Below are positions 1 through 6,474 of a stretch of DNA of 13,424 bases, piece after piece. This stretch comes from UPXZ01 sp047973025. GTDB taxonomy: Bacteria; Bacteroidota; Bacteroidia; Bacteroidales; Paludibacteraceae. The notes beneath the pieces were generated by a model. That model did no database searches, was not told the origin of the DNA, and worked only from the letters and a program-made list of their open reading frames with translations. Location of the stretch: assembly GCA_047973025.1 (NCBI GenBank), contig JBKEBE010000138.1, positions 1 to 13,424 on the forward strand. The letters are read 5' to 3'. How positions within the stretch are numbered: the first letter of the stretch is position 1; each line of letters starts with the position of its first letter. The position numbers and the translations under genes were made by a program.

Positions 1-15
1 CTGTGTGGAAATATG

Positions 16-28
16 TACTTTTGAAGTA
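16..28 (+). repeat. Inverted repeat at the tnpA start, candidate IS left-end hairpin
   Basis: TACTT-TTG-AAGTA can form a 5-bp stem with a 3-nt loop, and its last base is the first base of the tnpA ATG. In IS200/IS605 elements the left end carries a subterminal hairpin bound by TnpA. A structure here could also limit translation. The stem is short and AT-rich, so chance is possible. Confidence 0.4.
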
Positions 29-465
29 TGGAAAACAAACAACGATTTAATGGGCACACAATTTCAAGACTTACAGCTCATATTGTTTGGGTTACAAAAT
101 ATCGTTATAAAGTATTGGATGGAGATATTAAAGTTAGATGTAGAACATTGATAAAACAAATTTGTATGACTGAAGATGTTACAATTCTTTCAGGCGTAGT
201 CAGTTCAGACCACATACACCTTCATATCGAGTATCTCCCAAGCAAATCCATTAGTGATTTAGTTAAAAAACTAAAAGGTAGAACTTTAAGAAGAATACAA
301 GAAGAGTTCCCTCACATCAGTAAAAAATACCGGGGACGACATTTTTGGGCAATTGGATACGGAGTTTGGAGTACTGGTAACATTACTGACGAAATGGTAC
401 AAAATTATTTGGAACACCATAGAAAACCCGAAAACAATGACAATGACAATATAATACTTGAGTGA
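28..465 (+). CDS. tnpA: IS200/IS605-family Y1 (HUH) transposase TnpA
   Basis: This 145-residue protein is a single-strand DNA transposase of the Y1 HUH class, which cuts and rejoins hairpin-ended elements as single-stranded circles. The HUH metal-binding motif is seen as H62-I63-H64 in DHIHLHIEY. The catalytic tyrosine is most likely Y127, in the C-terminal helix (QNYLEHH). The segment around residues 89-114 (QEEFP, then GRHFWAIGYG) is typical of the family. The length matches a full TnpA, so the gene looks intact. It has no accessory TnpB next to it, which suggests an IS200-like element. The ATG at 28 lies in a short inverted repeat at 16-28. No good ribosome binding site is visible, and TnpA genes of this class are usually expressed poorly. 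The coding sequence is visibly more AT-rich than the neighbouring genes, consistent with transfer. Confidence 0.93.
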   Translation: MENKQRFNGHTISRLTAHIVWVTKYRYKVLDGDIKVRCRTLIKQICMTEDVTILSGVVSSDHIHLHIEYLPSKSISDLVKKLKGRTLRRIQEEFPHISKKYRGRHFWAIGYGVWSTGNITDEMVQNYLEHHRKPENNDNDNIILE

Positions 466-487
466 AAAATTTGTAGAAAATGAAAGT

Positions 488-513
488 CTTGCACTGAAAG
501 TGCATAGTTTCAA
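488..513 (+). repeat. Candidate IS right end: hairpin plus TCAA cleavage site
   Basis: TGCACT (490-495) pairs perfectly with AGTGCA (499-504) around a GAA loop. The stem can be lengthened by C488-G507 and T489-A506 if T505 is left unpaired. An unpaired T on the 3' arm is a known feature of the hairpins recognised by IS608 TnpA. TCAA follows at 510-513. GAAA at 482-485, just upstream of the hairpin, could be the guide sequence, because its GA would pair with the TC of the cleavage site. It begins 23 nt after the tnpA stop. Confidence 0.6.
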
Positions 514-642
514 CTAACGACTGAGACCAATGAATTATGAGCAATGGTGACGGTTAAAAGAAAGAAAGCACCGAATCCTATTACCTTATCAAATCTACCT
601 AAATATTAATTCTTTATGAAACAGCCATGTAAAAATAACCTT

Positions 643-681
643 GACACACAAGGGAATGATTAATGGCGTGTTCCATGTGTC
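643..681 (+). repeat. Imperfect inverted repeat upstream of the Wzi-like gene
   Basis: GACACA (643-648) pairs with TGTGTC (676-681), and inside it GGAA (653-656) pairs with TTCC (671-674), with a small asymmetric internal loop. The structure ends 28 nt before the preferred start codon at 710. It may be a 5' leader structure. There is no T-tract after it, so it is not an obvious terminator. The stretch 514-642 shows nothing else recognisable. Confidence 0.35.
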
Positions 682-709
682 CTTAATGAAAAAAATAAAA
701 AACAAACAC

Positions 710-2449
710 ATGAAAAAGTTTTTCTTACTGTTTACATCCTTATTGATCGTAAATCATGTAACTTCCCAAGACATACCCCAACACATCTCCTACTCTCGAA
801 TCTACGATTTCATGGATGAACTGGCAAACGATGGAATTATAGAGATTAATTCCGTGGTAAAGCCTTATTCCCGTAATTTTATCGCGGAGAAATTAACACA
901 AGCCATCGCGCAAGATACCGTACTGAATCTGAGACAAAAAAGAGAAATCGAATTTTTCTTAGAAGAATTTTCCTTGGAGCAAAATCGACTACCTGAACAT
1001 GAATTTTCCATTTTGCAAAGAGAAAAGACGGGAATAAGTCTAATCCCACCGGTATATCATTATCGGGACTCAATGTTTCGCGCACGAATCCAGCCTATTC
1101 TGGGCATGAACATCTACTCGAACAGCAGAGGAAATATTACACAACGTTGGTATGGAGTAGATTTTCAAGCTATGATTGGGAAGCATGTCAGCGTTTACGG
1201 AAGCCTTCGCGATATTTCTTTCGCCGGAAAAAGCAAGCTGGAAGAATACGCAAATTCCACTACTTTCCAAAGACTTTCAGAACCGACCTATCTGACCAAC
1301 TTCCCGGGTTATCAATACAAAGAACCGAGCGACTTCAGTGATTCTCGCGGTGGAATTAAACTCGGGTGGAATTGGGGTTCGGTTGGATTAGTGAAAGACA
1401 ATATCGTGTGGGGCGATAACTACAACGGCTCCAACGTCATTTCCGGAAGGGTTCCTTCATTTCCGATGATTACGCTGAACTTAAAACCCGCAAAATGGTT
1501 TGAGATGAATTATATTCACGGATGGCTAACTTCAAACGTGGTCGATAGTGCCAAATTTTATATCGAAAACGACGTAAAAAAATGGTATCGAAACCACAAC
1601 AAGTTCATCGCGGCGAATATGTTTACATTTATCCCTGTATCAAAACTGAACATATCTTTTGGAAACTCCATCATTTATGCCGAAGACAACGTACAACCAG
1701 GATATTTGGTCCCTATCGCTTTCTACAAGTCTATCGACCATCAGCAAACGAAAGGAATAGCTACCGAAAATCAAAATTCGCAACTTTTTTTCAATATCAG
1801 CTCGCGCAATATCAAACACCTTCATTTGTATTCGTCCGTCTTTGTGGATGAAATAAAATTCAGCCGGTTCCAGTCATCAAGTGCCGAAAAAAATCCCATT
1901 TCATTTAAACTGGGGGGGAAAATAACTAATTTCCCGATAGAAAATCTCAATGTAACTACCGAATTTACCCGGACTAACATTATCAACTACAAACACTCCA
2001 TCGAAGCGATTACTTACGCTTCAAACAGTTACAGCTTAGGACACTATCTGGGAGATAACGCGCAAGAATTCTACGCTTCCATCGGCTATAAGCCTGTTCG
2101 CGGATTGGACTTGACGGTTTTCTACTTAGATGCCAAACACGGAAATGAATACAATTTTGCCCGTAGAGGCGAGGATGCCAATATACGCCGGATTATCAGC
2201 CAACCTTCACTTGGCGACATTATCTGGTCAAATAAAACTTTCGGTTTCAAAGCGTTGTACGAAATATTTCAAAACGGTTACGCGGTAGTAAATATCGAGA
2301 ATAGCGATATACAAGGGCATGATGCCGAAAACGAAGCCATTACAGGCGAGCGACGAATGGCTGCTCAAGAAACTCTGAATTACTTTACTCCACCTTTCTT
2401 GCAGGGGAACAATACTACTATTACGTTAGGCTTTAGTTTTGGATTCTAA
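710..2449 (+). CDS. Capsule assembly Wzi-family outer-membrane protein
   Basis: This is a predicted outer-membrane beta-barrel of the capsule-assembly Wzi family. Escherichia coli Wzi helps anchor capsule polysaccharide at the surface; Bacteroidetes members are usually known only by homology. I chose ATG 710 because it gives a compact signal peptide: MKK, a hydrophobic core at residues 4-14, and a VTS/QD cleavage site after residue 19. An in-frame ATG at 686 is possible, and a TTG at 641 is unlikely. The mature N-terminus (PQHISYSRIYDFMDELAND, then VKPYSR) matches my memory of the family. The rest has alternating aromatic and polar strands and ends in FSFGF, a terminal phenylalanine typical of barrel insertion signals. 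The protein has 579 residues. No capsule synthesis genes lie beside it on this strand, so it looks like a stand-alone gene. Its substrate cannot be told. Confidence 0.75.
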   Translation: MKKFFLLFTSLLIVNHVTSQDIPQHISYSRIYDFMDELANDGIIEINSVVKPYSRNFIAEKLTQAIAQDTVLNLRQKREIEFFLEEFSLEQNRLPEHEFSILQREKTGISLIPPVYHYRDSMFRARIQPILGMNIYSNSRGNITQRWYGVDFQAMIGKHVSVYGSLRDISFAGKSKLEEYANSTTFQRLSEPTYLTNFPGYQYKEPSDFSDSRGGIKLGWNWGSVGLVKDNIVWGDNYNGSNVISGRVPSFPMITLNLKPAKWFEMNYIHGWLTSNVVDSAKFYIENDVKKWYRNHNKFIAANMFTFIPVSKLNISFGNSIIYAEDNVQPGYLVPIAFYKSIDHQQTKGIATENQNSQLFFNISSRNIKHLHLYSSVFVDEIKFSRFQSSSAEKNPISFKLGGKITNFPIENLNVTTEFTRTNIINYKHSIEAITYASNSYSLGHYLGDNAQEFYASIGYKPVRGLDLTVFYLDAKHGNEYNFARRGEDANIRRIISQPSLGDIIWSNKTFGFKALYEIFQNGYAVVNIENSDIQGHDAENEAITGERRMAAQETLNYFTPPFLQGNNTTITLGFSFGF

Positions 2450-2500
2450 TGACAATAAAGAAAAGTAATTTTAGTACATATCAAATTTAAACGAAAAAAA

Positions 2501-3085
2501 ATGACTGATACTATTTTTCAGATTCAGATAGCTCTAAAGGGAGTCAAACCCAAGATTTGGCGAAGAATACTGATCCCTTCAGACTTATTGTTATCGGATT
2601 TTCATAAGATCATTCAAACCACAATGGGTTGGACAAATTCCCATCTACATCAATTCAGTAAAAATGGCACCTTTTATTCGGTCGAATATGCTGATGATGA
2701 TATGTGGGGCGATATGGATAGCATCGATTATATGAAGAAAAAGATTCGGATATCCGACTTACTAAAGACCGAAAACGATAAAATGAATTACGAATACGAT
2801 TTTGGAGATGGCTGGGAGCATGATATCATACTGGAAAAGGTTCTCCCATCTGACCCGAAGCTAAAATATCCAATCTGCCTGACCGGTAAAATGAATTGTC
2901 CGCCGGAAGATTGTGGAGGAATTTGGGGCTATCTCGATATGCTTGAAACATTAAAACATCCAGAAGACGAAGAGTATGAGGCCGTCATTGAATGGTTGGG
3001 AGAAGATTTTGACCCCAAGCATTTTGATAAAGATGAAGTTAACAATTTATTAAAAAGAAAAAACTACGGTTGTTTTGAATTGTAA
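2501..3085 (+). CDS. pRiA4b ORF-3 family protein
   Basis: This 194-residue protein belongs to the family named after plasmid pRiA4b ORF-3, whose biochemical role is not established. Family motifs are clear: KPKIWRR at 16-22, GWTNSHLHQF at 43-52, YDFGDGWEH at 99-107 and CPPEDCGG at 133-140. The conserved cysteines (C133, C138) and histidines could bind metal, but this is inference. It has no signal peptide or membrane segment and is acidic towards the C-terminus, so it should be cytoplasmic. It starts 51 nt after the Wzi-like gene and ends 20 nt before coaE, so it may share a transcript with coaE. That spacing alone does not show a functional link. The family name reflects where the first member was found and does not mean this gene is plasmid-borne. 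Confidence 0.88.
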   Translation: MTDTIFQIQIALKGVKPKIWRRILIPSDLLLSDFHKIIQTTMGWTNSHLHQFSKNGTFYSVEYADDDMWGDMDSIDYMKKKIRISDLLKTENDKMNYEYDFGDGWEHDIILEKVLPSDPKLKYPICLTGKMNCPPEDCGGIWGYLDMLETLKHPEDEEYEAVIEWLGEDFDPKHFDKDEVNNLLKRKNYGCFEL

Positions 3086-3105
3086 AGATATACATTCATT
3101 TCATC

Positions 3106-3708
3106 ATGCACAAACCAATTATCATAGGTATTACCGGAGGAATCGGCGGAGGAAAGTCCATGTTTTCACGACACCTGATGCGTCGTGGAGAATTGGTTTA
3201 TGACACCGATATGGAAGCCGGCATCCTTCAGGAGTGTGATGACAATCTTCGAAAGAAGATTATAGCTCGATTTGGCAAGGATATCTACACATCTGACGGT
3301 TTGAATCGGAAAAAATTAGCAGACATCGTTTTTTCTGACAAAGAAAAATTACTGCTCTTAAACAGCATAGTACATCCGGCTGTTATCAATGATTTTAAAC
3401 GCTGGGTAGCCGGCAACACTTCACGCAAATTCCTTTTTATGGAATGTGCTATTCTTTTTGAAGGAAATTTCAACCATTTGGTTGACAAAATAGTAGTGGT
3501 AACTGCTCCTGAAGACATCAGGATTCAGCGGGTTATGAAACGAGATTGCACCAATGAAGAGAGTGTAATTGCCCGCGTCCGAAACCAAATACCGGAAGAA
3601 GAAAAAATAAAACGCGCGGATTGGGTTTTTGACACGAACAATGCTGTTTTCCCTCACAAACGGGTAGATAAATTCCTTGAAATGCTAAATAAAATAGAAG
3701 AAAGTTAG
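3106..3708 (+). CDS. coaE: Dephospho-CoA kinase
   Basis: CoaE catalyses the last step of coenzyme A synthesis, ATP-dependent phosphorylation of the 3'-hydroxyl of dephospho-CoA, in the cytoplasm. The P-loop is GGIGGGKS at residues 11-18, with K17 and S18 contacting ATP phosphates. YDTD at 32-35 matches the family's DxD segment with the catalytic aspartate (D33). HP at 90-91, ECAILFE at 113-119, the arginine-rich lid (QRVMKRD, 141-147) and ADWVFDTNN at 171-179 follow in the usual order. At 200 residues the length is normal. The gene is the last one on the + strand and converges with the NlpE-like gene across 41 nt, in which I see no convincing terminator hairpin. Confidence 0.95.
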   Translation: MHKPIIIGITGGIGGGKSMFSRHLMRRGELVYDTDMEAGILQECDDNLRKKIIARFGKDIYTSDGLNRKKLADIVFSDKEKLLLLNSIVHPAVINDFKRWVAGNTSRKFLFMECAILFEGNFNHLVDKIVVVTAPEDIRIQRVMKRDCTNEESVIARVRNQIPEEEKIKRADWVFDTNNAVFPHKRVDKFLEMLNKIEES

Positions 3709-3749
3709 TCTATACCACAGATAAATGACACCTTCGTTTAGCAGTTTCA

Positions 3750-4199
3750 TCACTTTATCAATTCATATCCGTCCAGCGTATATCCATACTCATCCAAAAG
3801 TGAGATCTTCCCCTCTCCTACCTTGTATTTAGCTGTACTACCATCATCAAATTTCAATTCAATAACATTCCCGGACTTGTCCCACGCGAAAATTCCGCCG
3901 GATTCGTAAGTACCACCTTTCCCGATATAAAGCAATGATTGCGTGAATGTATTATCATAACCAAGAAAAATTGCCGTTTCTATCCCGTCACAATCTTCAC
4001 AAGGCACTATCCCTTTATACTCTCCTTCCCAGTCTATCGCGTCTTTACTTGTACTTATATCAACATTAGTCTCCGCGTCAATCGTTACCGCGACAGAATC
4101 AGAGGAGACTCGTTCATCTTTTGCTTCCGGCTTTTCTTTTTTACAGGCAGTAAAAACAACAGCGAAAATGATAATTGACAGTAATGTTTTCTGTTTCAT
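3750..4199 (-). CDS. Short NlpE-like lipoprotein (NlpE N-terminal domain only)
   Basis: This is a 149-residue predicted lipoprotein. The reading frame stays open upstream, but the start at 4199 gives a textbook signal: MKQK, a hydrophobic core, and a lipobox ending at C19 (FTAC), followed by a lysine/glutamate-rich linker to about residue 55. Residues 57-147 match the NlpE N-terminal domain, including GEYKGIVPCEDCDGI with its C67-x-x-C70 pair. In Escherichia coli NlpE senses surface contact and envelope stress through Cpx and is linked to copper tolerance. That protein has a second C-terminal domain, which is absent here. Many Bacteroidetes homologues have this short form, and I see no Cpx genes nearby, so a Cpx role should not be assumed. 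It is transcribed separately from the ilv series, whose terminator lies upstream of it. Confidence 0.85.
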   Translation of the reverse strand: MKQKTLLSIIIFAVVFTACKKEKPEAKDERVSSDSVAVTIDAETNVDISTSKDAIDWEGEYKGIVPCEDCDGIETAIFLGYDNTFTQSLLYIGKGGTYESGGIFAWDKSGNVIELKFDDGSTAKYKVGEGKISLLDEYGYTLDGYELIK

Positions 4200-4243
4200 A
4201 TTTTTAATATCTAATAATAAGCAAGCTAAGTCCGGTATTCGAC

Positions 4244-4263
4244 AAACGGATTTCTTGCCGTTT
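4244..4263. repeat. Small hairpin in the NlpE-like gene leader
   Basis: AAACGG (4244-4249) and CCGTTT (4258-4263) form a 6-bp stem with an 8-nt loop. On the + strand it is followed by a T-run, as in a terminator, but no + strand gene precedes it closely. On the - strand it would be a leader hairpin about 45 nt before the start codon. Confidence 0.35.
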
Positions 4264-4318
4264 TTTTCATTATTTATAGAAGAAATCGACTCCAAGTATT
4301 TGACGGATACAACATAAA

Positions 4319-4331
4319 TACGTACTACGTA
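4319..4331. repeat. Palindrome TACGTA-C-TACGTA in the NlpE-like gene leader
   Basis: Two copies of the self-complementary hexamer TACGTA flank a single base, giving a 13-bp perfect inverted repeat. It lies about 40-50 nt downstream of the predicted transcription start. It could be an operator or a small RNA hairpin. Its role is unknown. Confidence 0.4.
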
Positions 4332-4376
4332 AAGTTCTTCGTGAAAACGGGTTACACGCTTGTACAGATTCTTACA

Positions 4377-4406
4377 CAAAGATAGCGCAATTTCGTGAAC
4401 ATCCAA
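4377..4406 (-). promoter_or_regulatory. Candidate Bacteroidetes-type promoter for the NlpE-like gene
   Basis: On the - strand a TATCTTTG (4377-4384) fits the Bacteroidetes -7 consensus TAnnTTTG. A TTG (4404-4406) lies exactly 19 nt upstream, fitting the -33 element and spacing. A transcript starting near 4370 would have a leader of about 170 nt before the NlpE-like ATG. The match is good, but it was found by eye and is not tested. Confidence 0.55.
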
Positions 4407-4513
4407 CCAATAATTTACCACTTCGTTCTCACAAATAAATGATTTTTCATTTGGGGTAACTCGATTTTGGTCGTCTATGGAAAGCCTACAAAACAATGAT
4501 ACCGGGGATAATG

Positions 4514-4554
4514 AAAAAATCCACTTGCTCAACGATAGTATGTCAAACAAGTGG
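4514..4554 (-). terminator. Rho-independent terminator of the ilv gene series
   Basis: On the - strand, CCACTTG (4548-4554) pairs perfectly with CAAGTGG (4521-4527) across a 20-nt loop. It is followed by A and six T residues (4514-4519). The stem begins 36 nt after the ilvC stop codon. This places the end of the ilv transcript before the NlpE-like gene. Confidence 0.7.
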
Positions 4555-4590
4555 AAAAAAAATTAGTGGTTCAGCCTACAAAAGATGCTA

Positions 4591-5637
4591 TTAGTTATTT
4601 TCCGGTCTCAATTTTCTCACAGTCGCACCGGTTTGCCACAATTCACTTTCGCGAAGTGCCTGCAACTCTTTTTCTAATCCATCGCGATAGTCGGATTTTG
4701 AATTGGAATCGATAGAGCGTTGCGCTTCGTTACCACTGGCTACTTCCTTGTACAGTTTTTCAAAAACAGGTTTGGTAGCGTCGTGAAACGGCGTCATCCA
4801 GTCCAGTGCGCCACGTTGAGCGGTAGTAGAGCAGTTGGCGTACATCCAGTCCATCCCTTTTTCGGCAAAAAGCGGCATTAGGGATTGGGTCAATTCTTCT
4901 ACGGTCTCGTTAAAAGCTTCAGAAGGAGTGTGTCCGTTTTCGCGAAGGACTTCGTATTGTGCTAAAAGAATACCCTGAATAGCACCCATTAACGTACCAC
5001 GCTCGCCCGTAAGATCGGAATACACTTCGCGTTTGAAATCGGTCTCAAACAAATAGCCGGAACCCACTCCGATACCAAGTGCCACTACACGTTCAAACGC
5101 ACGTCCGGTAGCATCTTGGAAAATAGCGTAAGAAGAGTTTAGCCCACGTCCTTCCAAAAACATGGTTCGCAATGAAGTCCCGGAGCCTTTTGGAGCAACG
5201 AGAATAACGTCAACGTCAGCCGGTGGAACGATTCCTGTACGCTCTTTGTACGTGATACCAAAGCCGTGTGAGAAATAAAGCGCTTTTCCGGCAGTCAGGT
5301 AAGGTTTGATACGTCCCCAAACTTCAATTTGAGCCGCGTCGGACAATAAATATTGGATTATGGTACCGCGTTCACAAGCTTCTTCGATGTCGAAAAGTGT
5401 TTCGCCCGGCACCCAGCCGTCAGCGACTGCTTTATCCCATGTTTTACCACCCTTGCGCTGTCCAACAATCACGTTAAAACCATTATCTCGTAAATTAAGC
5501 GACTGCCCCGGTCCTTGTACGCCGTAACCAATCACTGCGATAGTTTCATTTTTAAGCACTTCTTGTGCTTTACTTAACGGAAATTCTTCACGGGTTACTA
5601 CATTTTCTTCGACCCCGCCAAAGTTCATTTTTGCCAT
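4591..5637 (-). CDS. ilvC: Ketol-acid reductoisomerase (acetohydroxyacid isomeroreductase)
   Basis: IlvC converts acetolactate and acetohydroxybutyrate to dihydroxyacids using NADPH and magnesium. The Rossmann motif is GYGVQG at 37-42. The loop VGQRKGGK at 58-65, with R61 and K62, fits NADPH binding. Catalytic residues are present: H124 (SHGF), K150 (APKGSG), D208 and E212 (SDLTGERG), and E244 and E248 (FNETVEE). At 348 residues it is a short class I enzyme without the duplicated C-terminal domain of Escherichia coli IlvC. The wording of several segments, such as GQSLNLRDNG, SEAFNETVEE and the C-terminal VRKLRPEN, resembles fungal mitochondrial Ilv5 as I remember it. It is the last gene of the series, 99 nt after the thioesterase, with a terminator following. 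A weak TATCCTTTG at about 5668-5676 could be an internal promoter but has one base too many. Confidence 0.97.
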   Translation of the reverse strand: MAKMNFGGVEENVVTREEFPLSKAQEVLKNETIAVIGYGVQGPGQSLNLRDNGFNVIVGQRKGGKTWDKAVADGWVPGETLFDIEEACERGTIIQYLLSDAAQIEVWGRIKPYLTAGKALYFSHGFGITYKERTGIVPPADVDVILVAPKGSGTSLRTMFLEGRGLNSSYAIFQDATGRAFERVVALGIGVGSGYLFETDFKREVYSDLTGERGTLMGAIQGILLAQYEVLRENGHTPSEAFNETVEELTQSLMPLFAEKGMDWMYANCSTTAQRGALDWMTPFHDATKPVFEKLYKEVASGNEAQRSIDSNSKSDYRDGLEKELQALRESELWQTGATVRKLRPENN

Positions 5638-5736
5638 ATTTTTAGACTTTTTAGAACAAGAACAAAGGATATGAATGTCTTTGCTCTTTATTATTATTAT
5701 GTATTAAAGTTTCAGTATTGTCATAGAAAACACTCA

Positions 5737-6474
5737 TCATTCTTCATTCTTCATTGAAAGCCTTATCCTCCCCCTGCAAGCTGTTCTGTCGTTGGCTTTT
5801 ATCTCGAATCGAAAATCATTTTCTTCTGATTCGTCTCGAAAAACAGTAACCACATCGGCAAACAACATTTCATTCATAAAGTTAATATCCAATCGTCTGA
5901 CATCATACTTCCGATGTTCGTCTAACGAAAAAGTATTCAACATCCAATCCAAGTAGTGGACTGTATTTACATGCCGATTGATGTCGATATCGGTATATTT
6001 TACCAAAAATTGTTCGATAGGCGTTCCACCGACAGCATCCAATTTCAACGGTTTAACAATTCCGCTTGTCTTTCCGGTCGCGTAGTTCTCGATACCATTC
6101 AGGAGTTTCAATTCCATCGGTCGGCGCGTTTCCAGATTAATCATTACCCAAACCGATGTTGATTTTCCGATTACATCGCCTTGTTCATTGTAAATACGAT
6201 AATTTCGAATTGTATTTAACGTGTGAACTTCTTCCACCCACGTTTCGATTGTAATTTTTTGGTACTCCTTCGGAATAGCCGTTAATTCCAACGCAAAGCG
6301 GGAAAGTACCCACGTACCTCCCAGCGCGTTTAGATGTCGAATGCCAAACCCGTTCTCATCCGCGTTGATACCTGATGCCGTAAGTATCAGGTCAATCAAG
6401 TGTGAAAGTTTCGCTTCAGCCTGAAAATCAACGAACTGTGGTGCTATCGGGAAGTCAATTCTACCGATTTCCAT
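5737..6474 (-). CDS. Acyl-ACP thioesterase (FatA/FatB-like double hotdog)
   Basis: This 245-residue protein belongs to the acyl-ACP thioesterase family (Pfam PF01643), which releases free fatty acids from acyl-ACP in the cytoplasm. The N-terminal hotdog spans about residues 4-130 (GIRHLNALGGTWVLSRF, then ETWVEEV and R-NYRIY). The second hotdog spans about 150-240. The catalytic segment is DINRHVNTVHYLDW at 164-177, giving D164, N166 and H168 as in the plant D-x-N-x-H motif. It has no signal or transit peptide. Its ATG overlaps the end of ilvN by 14 nt, so translation is probably coupled to ilvN. It precedes ilvC by 99 nt. Substrate chain length or branching cannot be read from the sequence. 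A place between valine-pathway genes suggests a link to branched-chain lipid metabolism, but this is inference. Confidence 0.88.
   Translation of the reverse strand: MEIGRIDFPIAPQFVDFQAEAKLSHLIDLILTASGINADENGFGIRHLNALGGTWVLSRFALELTAIPKEYQKITIETWVEEVHTLNTIRNYRIYNEQGDVIGKSTSVWVMINLETRRPMELKLLNGIENYATGKTSGIVKPLKLDAVGGTPIEQFLVKYTDIDINRHVNTVHYLDWMLNTFSLDEHRKYDVRRLDINFMNEMLFADVVTVFRDESEENDFRFEIKANDRTACRGRIRLSMKNEE

Larger units (their letters stand above)
1..513 (+). mobile_element. IS200-like insertion sequence, left tip probably cut by the window edge
   Basis: The element contains only tnpA. Its likely right end is a hairpin at 488-507 followed by TCAA at 510-513, the tetranucleotide used as the right cleavage site by IS608. 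A small inverted repeat at 16-28 may be the left-end hairpin. No TTAC-like left cleavage site is visible before it, so the left tip is probably outside the window. Elements of this family have no terminal inverted repeats and make no target duplications, so the boundaries are inferred from hairpins only. Confidence 0.6.
4200..4590. other. 391-base stretch without a supported gene between the NlpE-like gene and ilvC
   Basis: This stretch holds the ilv terminator (4514-4554), the candidate NlpE-like promoter (4377-4406), a palindrome (4319-4331) and a small hairpin (4244-4263). On the - strand it is free of stop codons from 4562 down to the NlpE-like start, in frame with it. The only long start is a TTG at 4550 inside the terminator, and the translation shows no recognisable domain, so I do not call a gene. 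Confidence 0.6.

Noticed and set aside
641..709. N-terminal extension of the Wzi-like protein from a TTG at 641
   Set aside because: The start is TTG, the extra residues lie over an inverted repeat, and they would bury the signal peptide. ATG 710 gives a clean signal sequence.
4244..4270. Hairpin with T-run read as a + strand terminator for coaE
   Set aside because: It lies more than 500 nt after coaE, beyond a whole convergent gene, so termination of coaE is not its likely role.
5660..5690. Internal promoter before ilvC (TATCCTTTG at about 5668-5676)
   Set aside because: It has one extra base compared with TAnnTTTG and no TTG at the right distance upstream.
5732..5756. Short tandem TCATTCT repeats at the end of the thioesterase gene
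   Set aside because: There are only two to three copies, overlapping the coding end (MKNEE); this is low complexity and not a meaningful repeat array.
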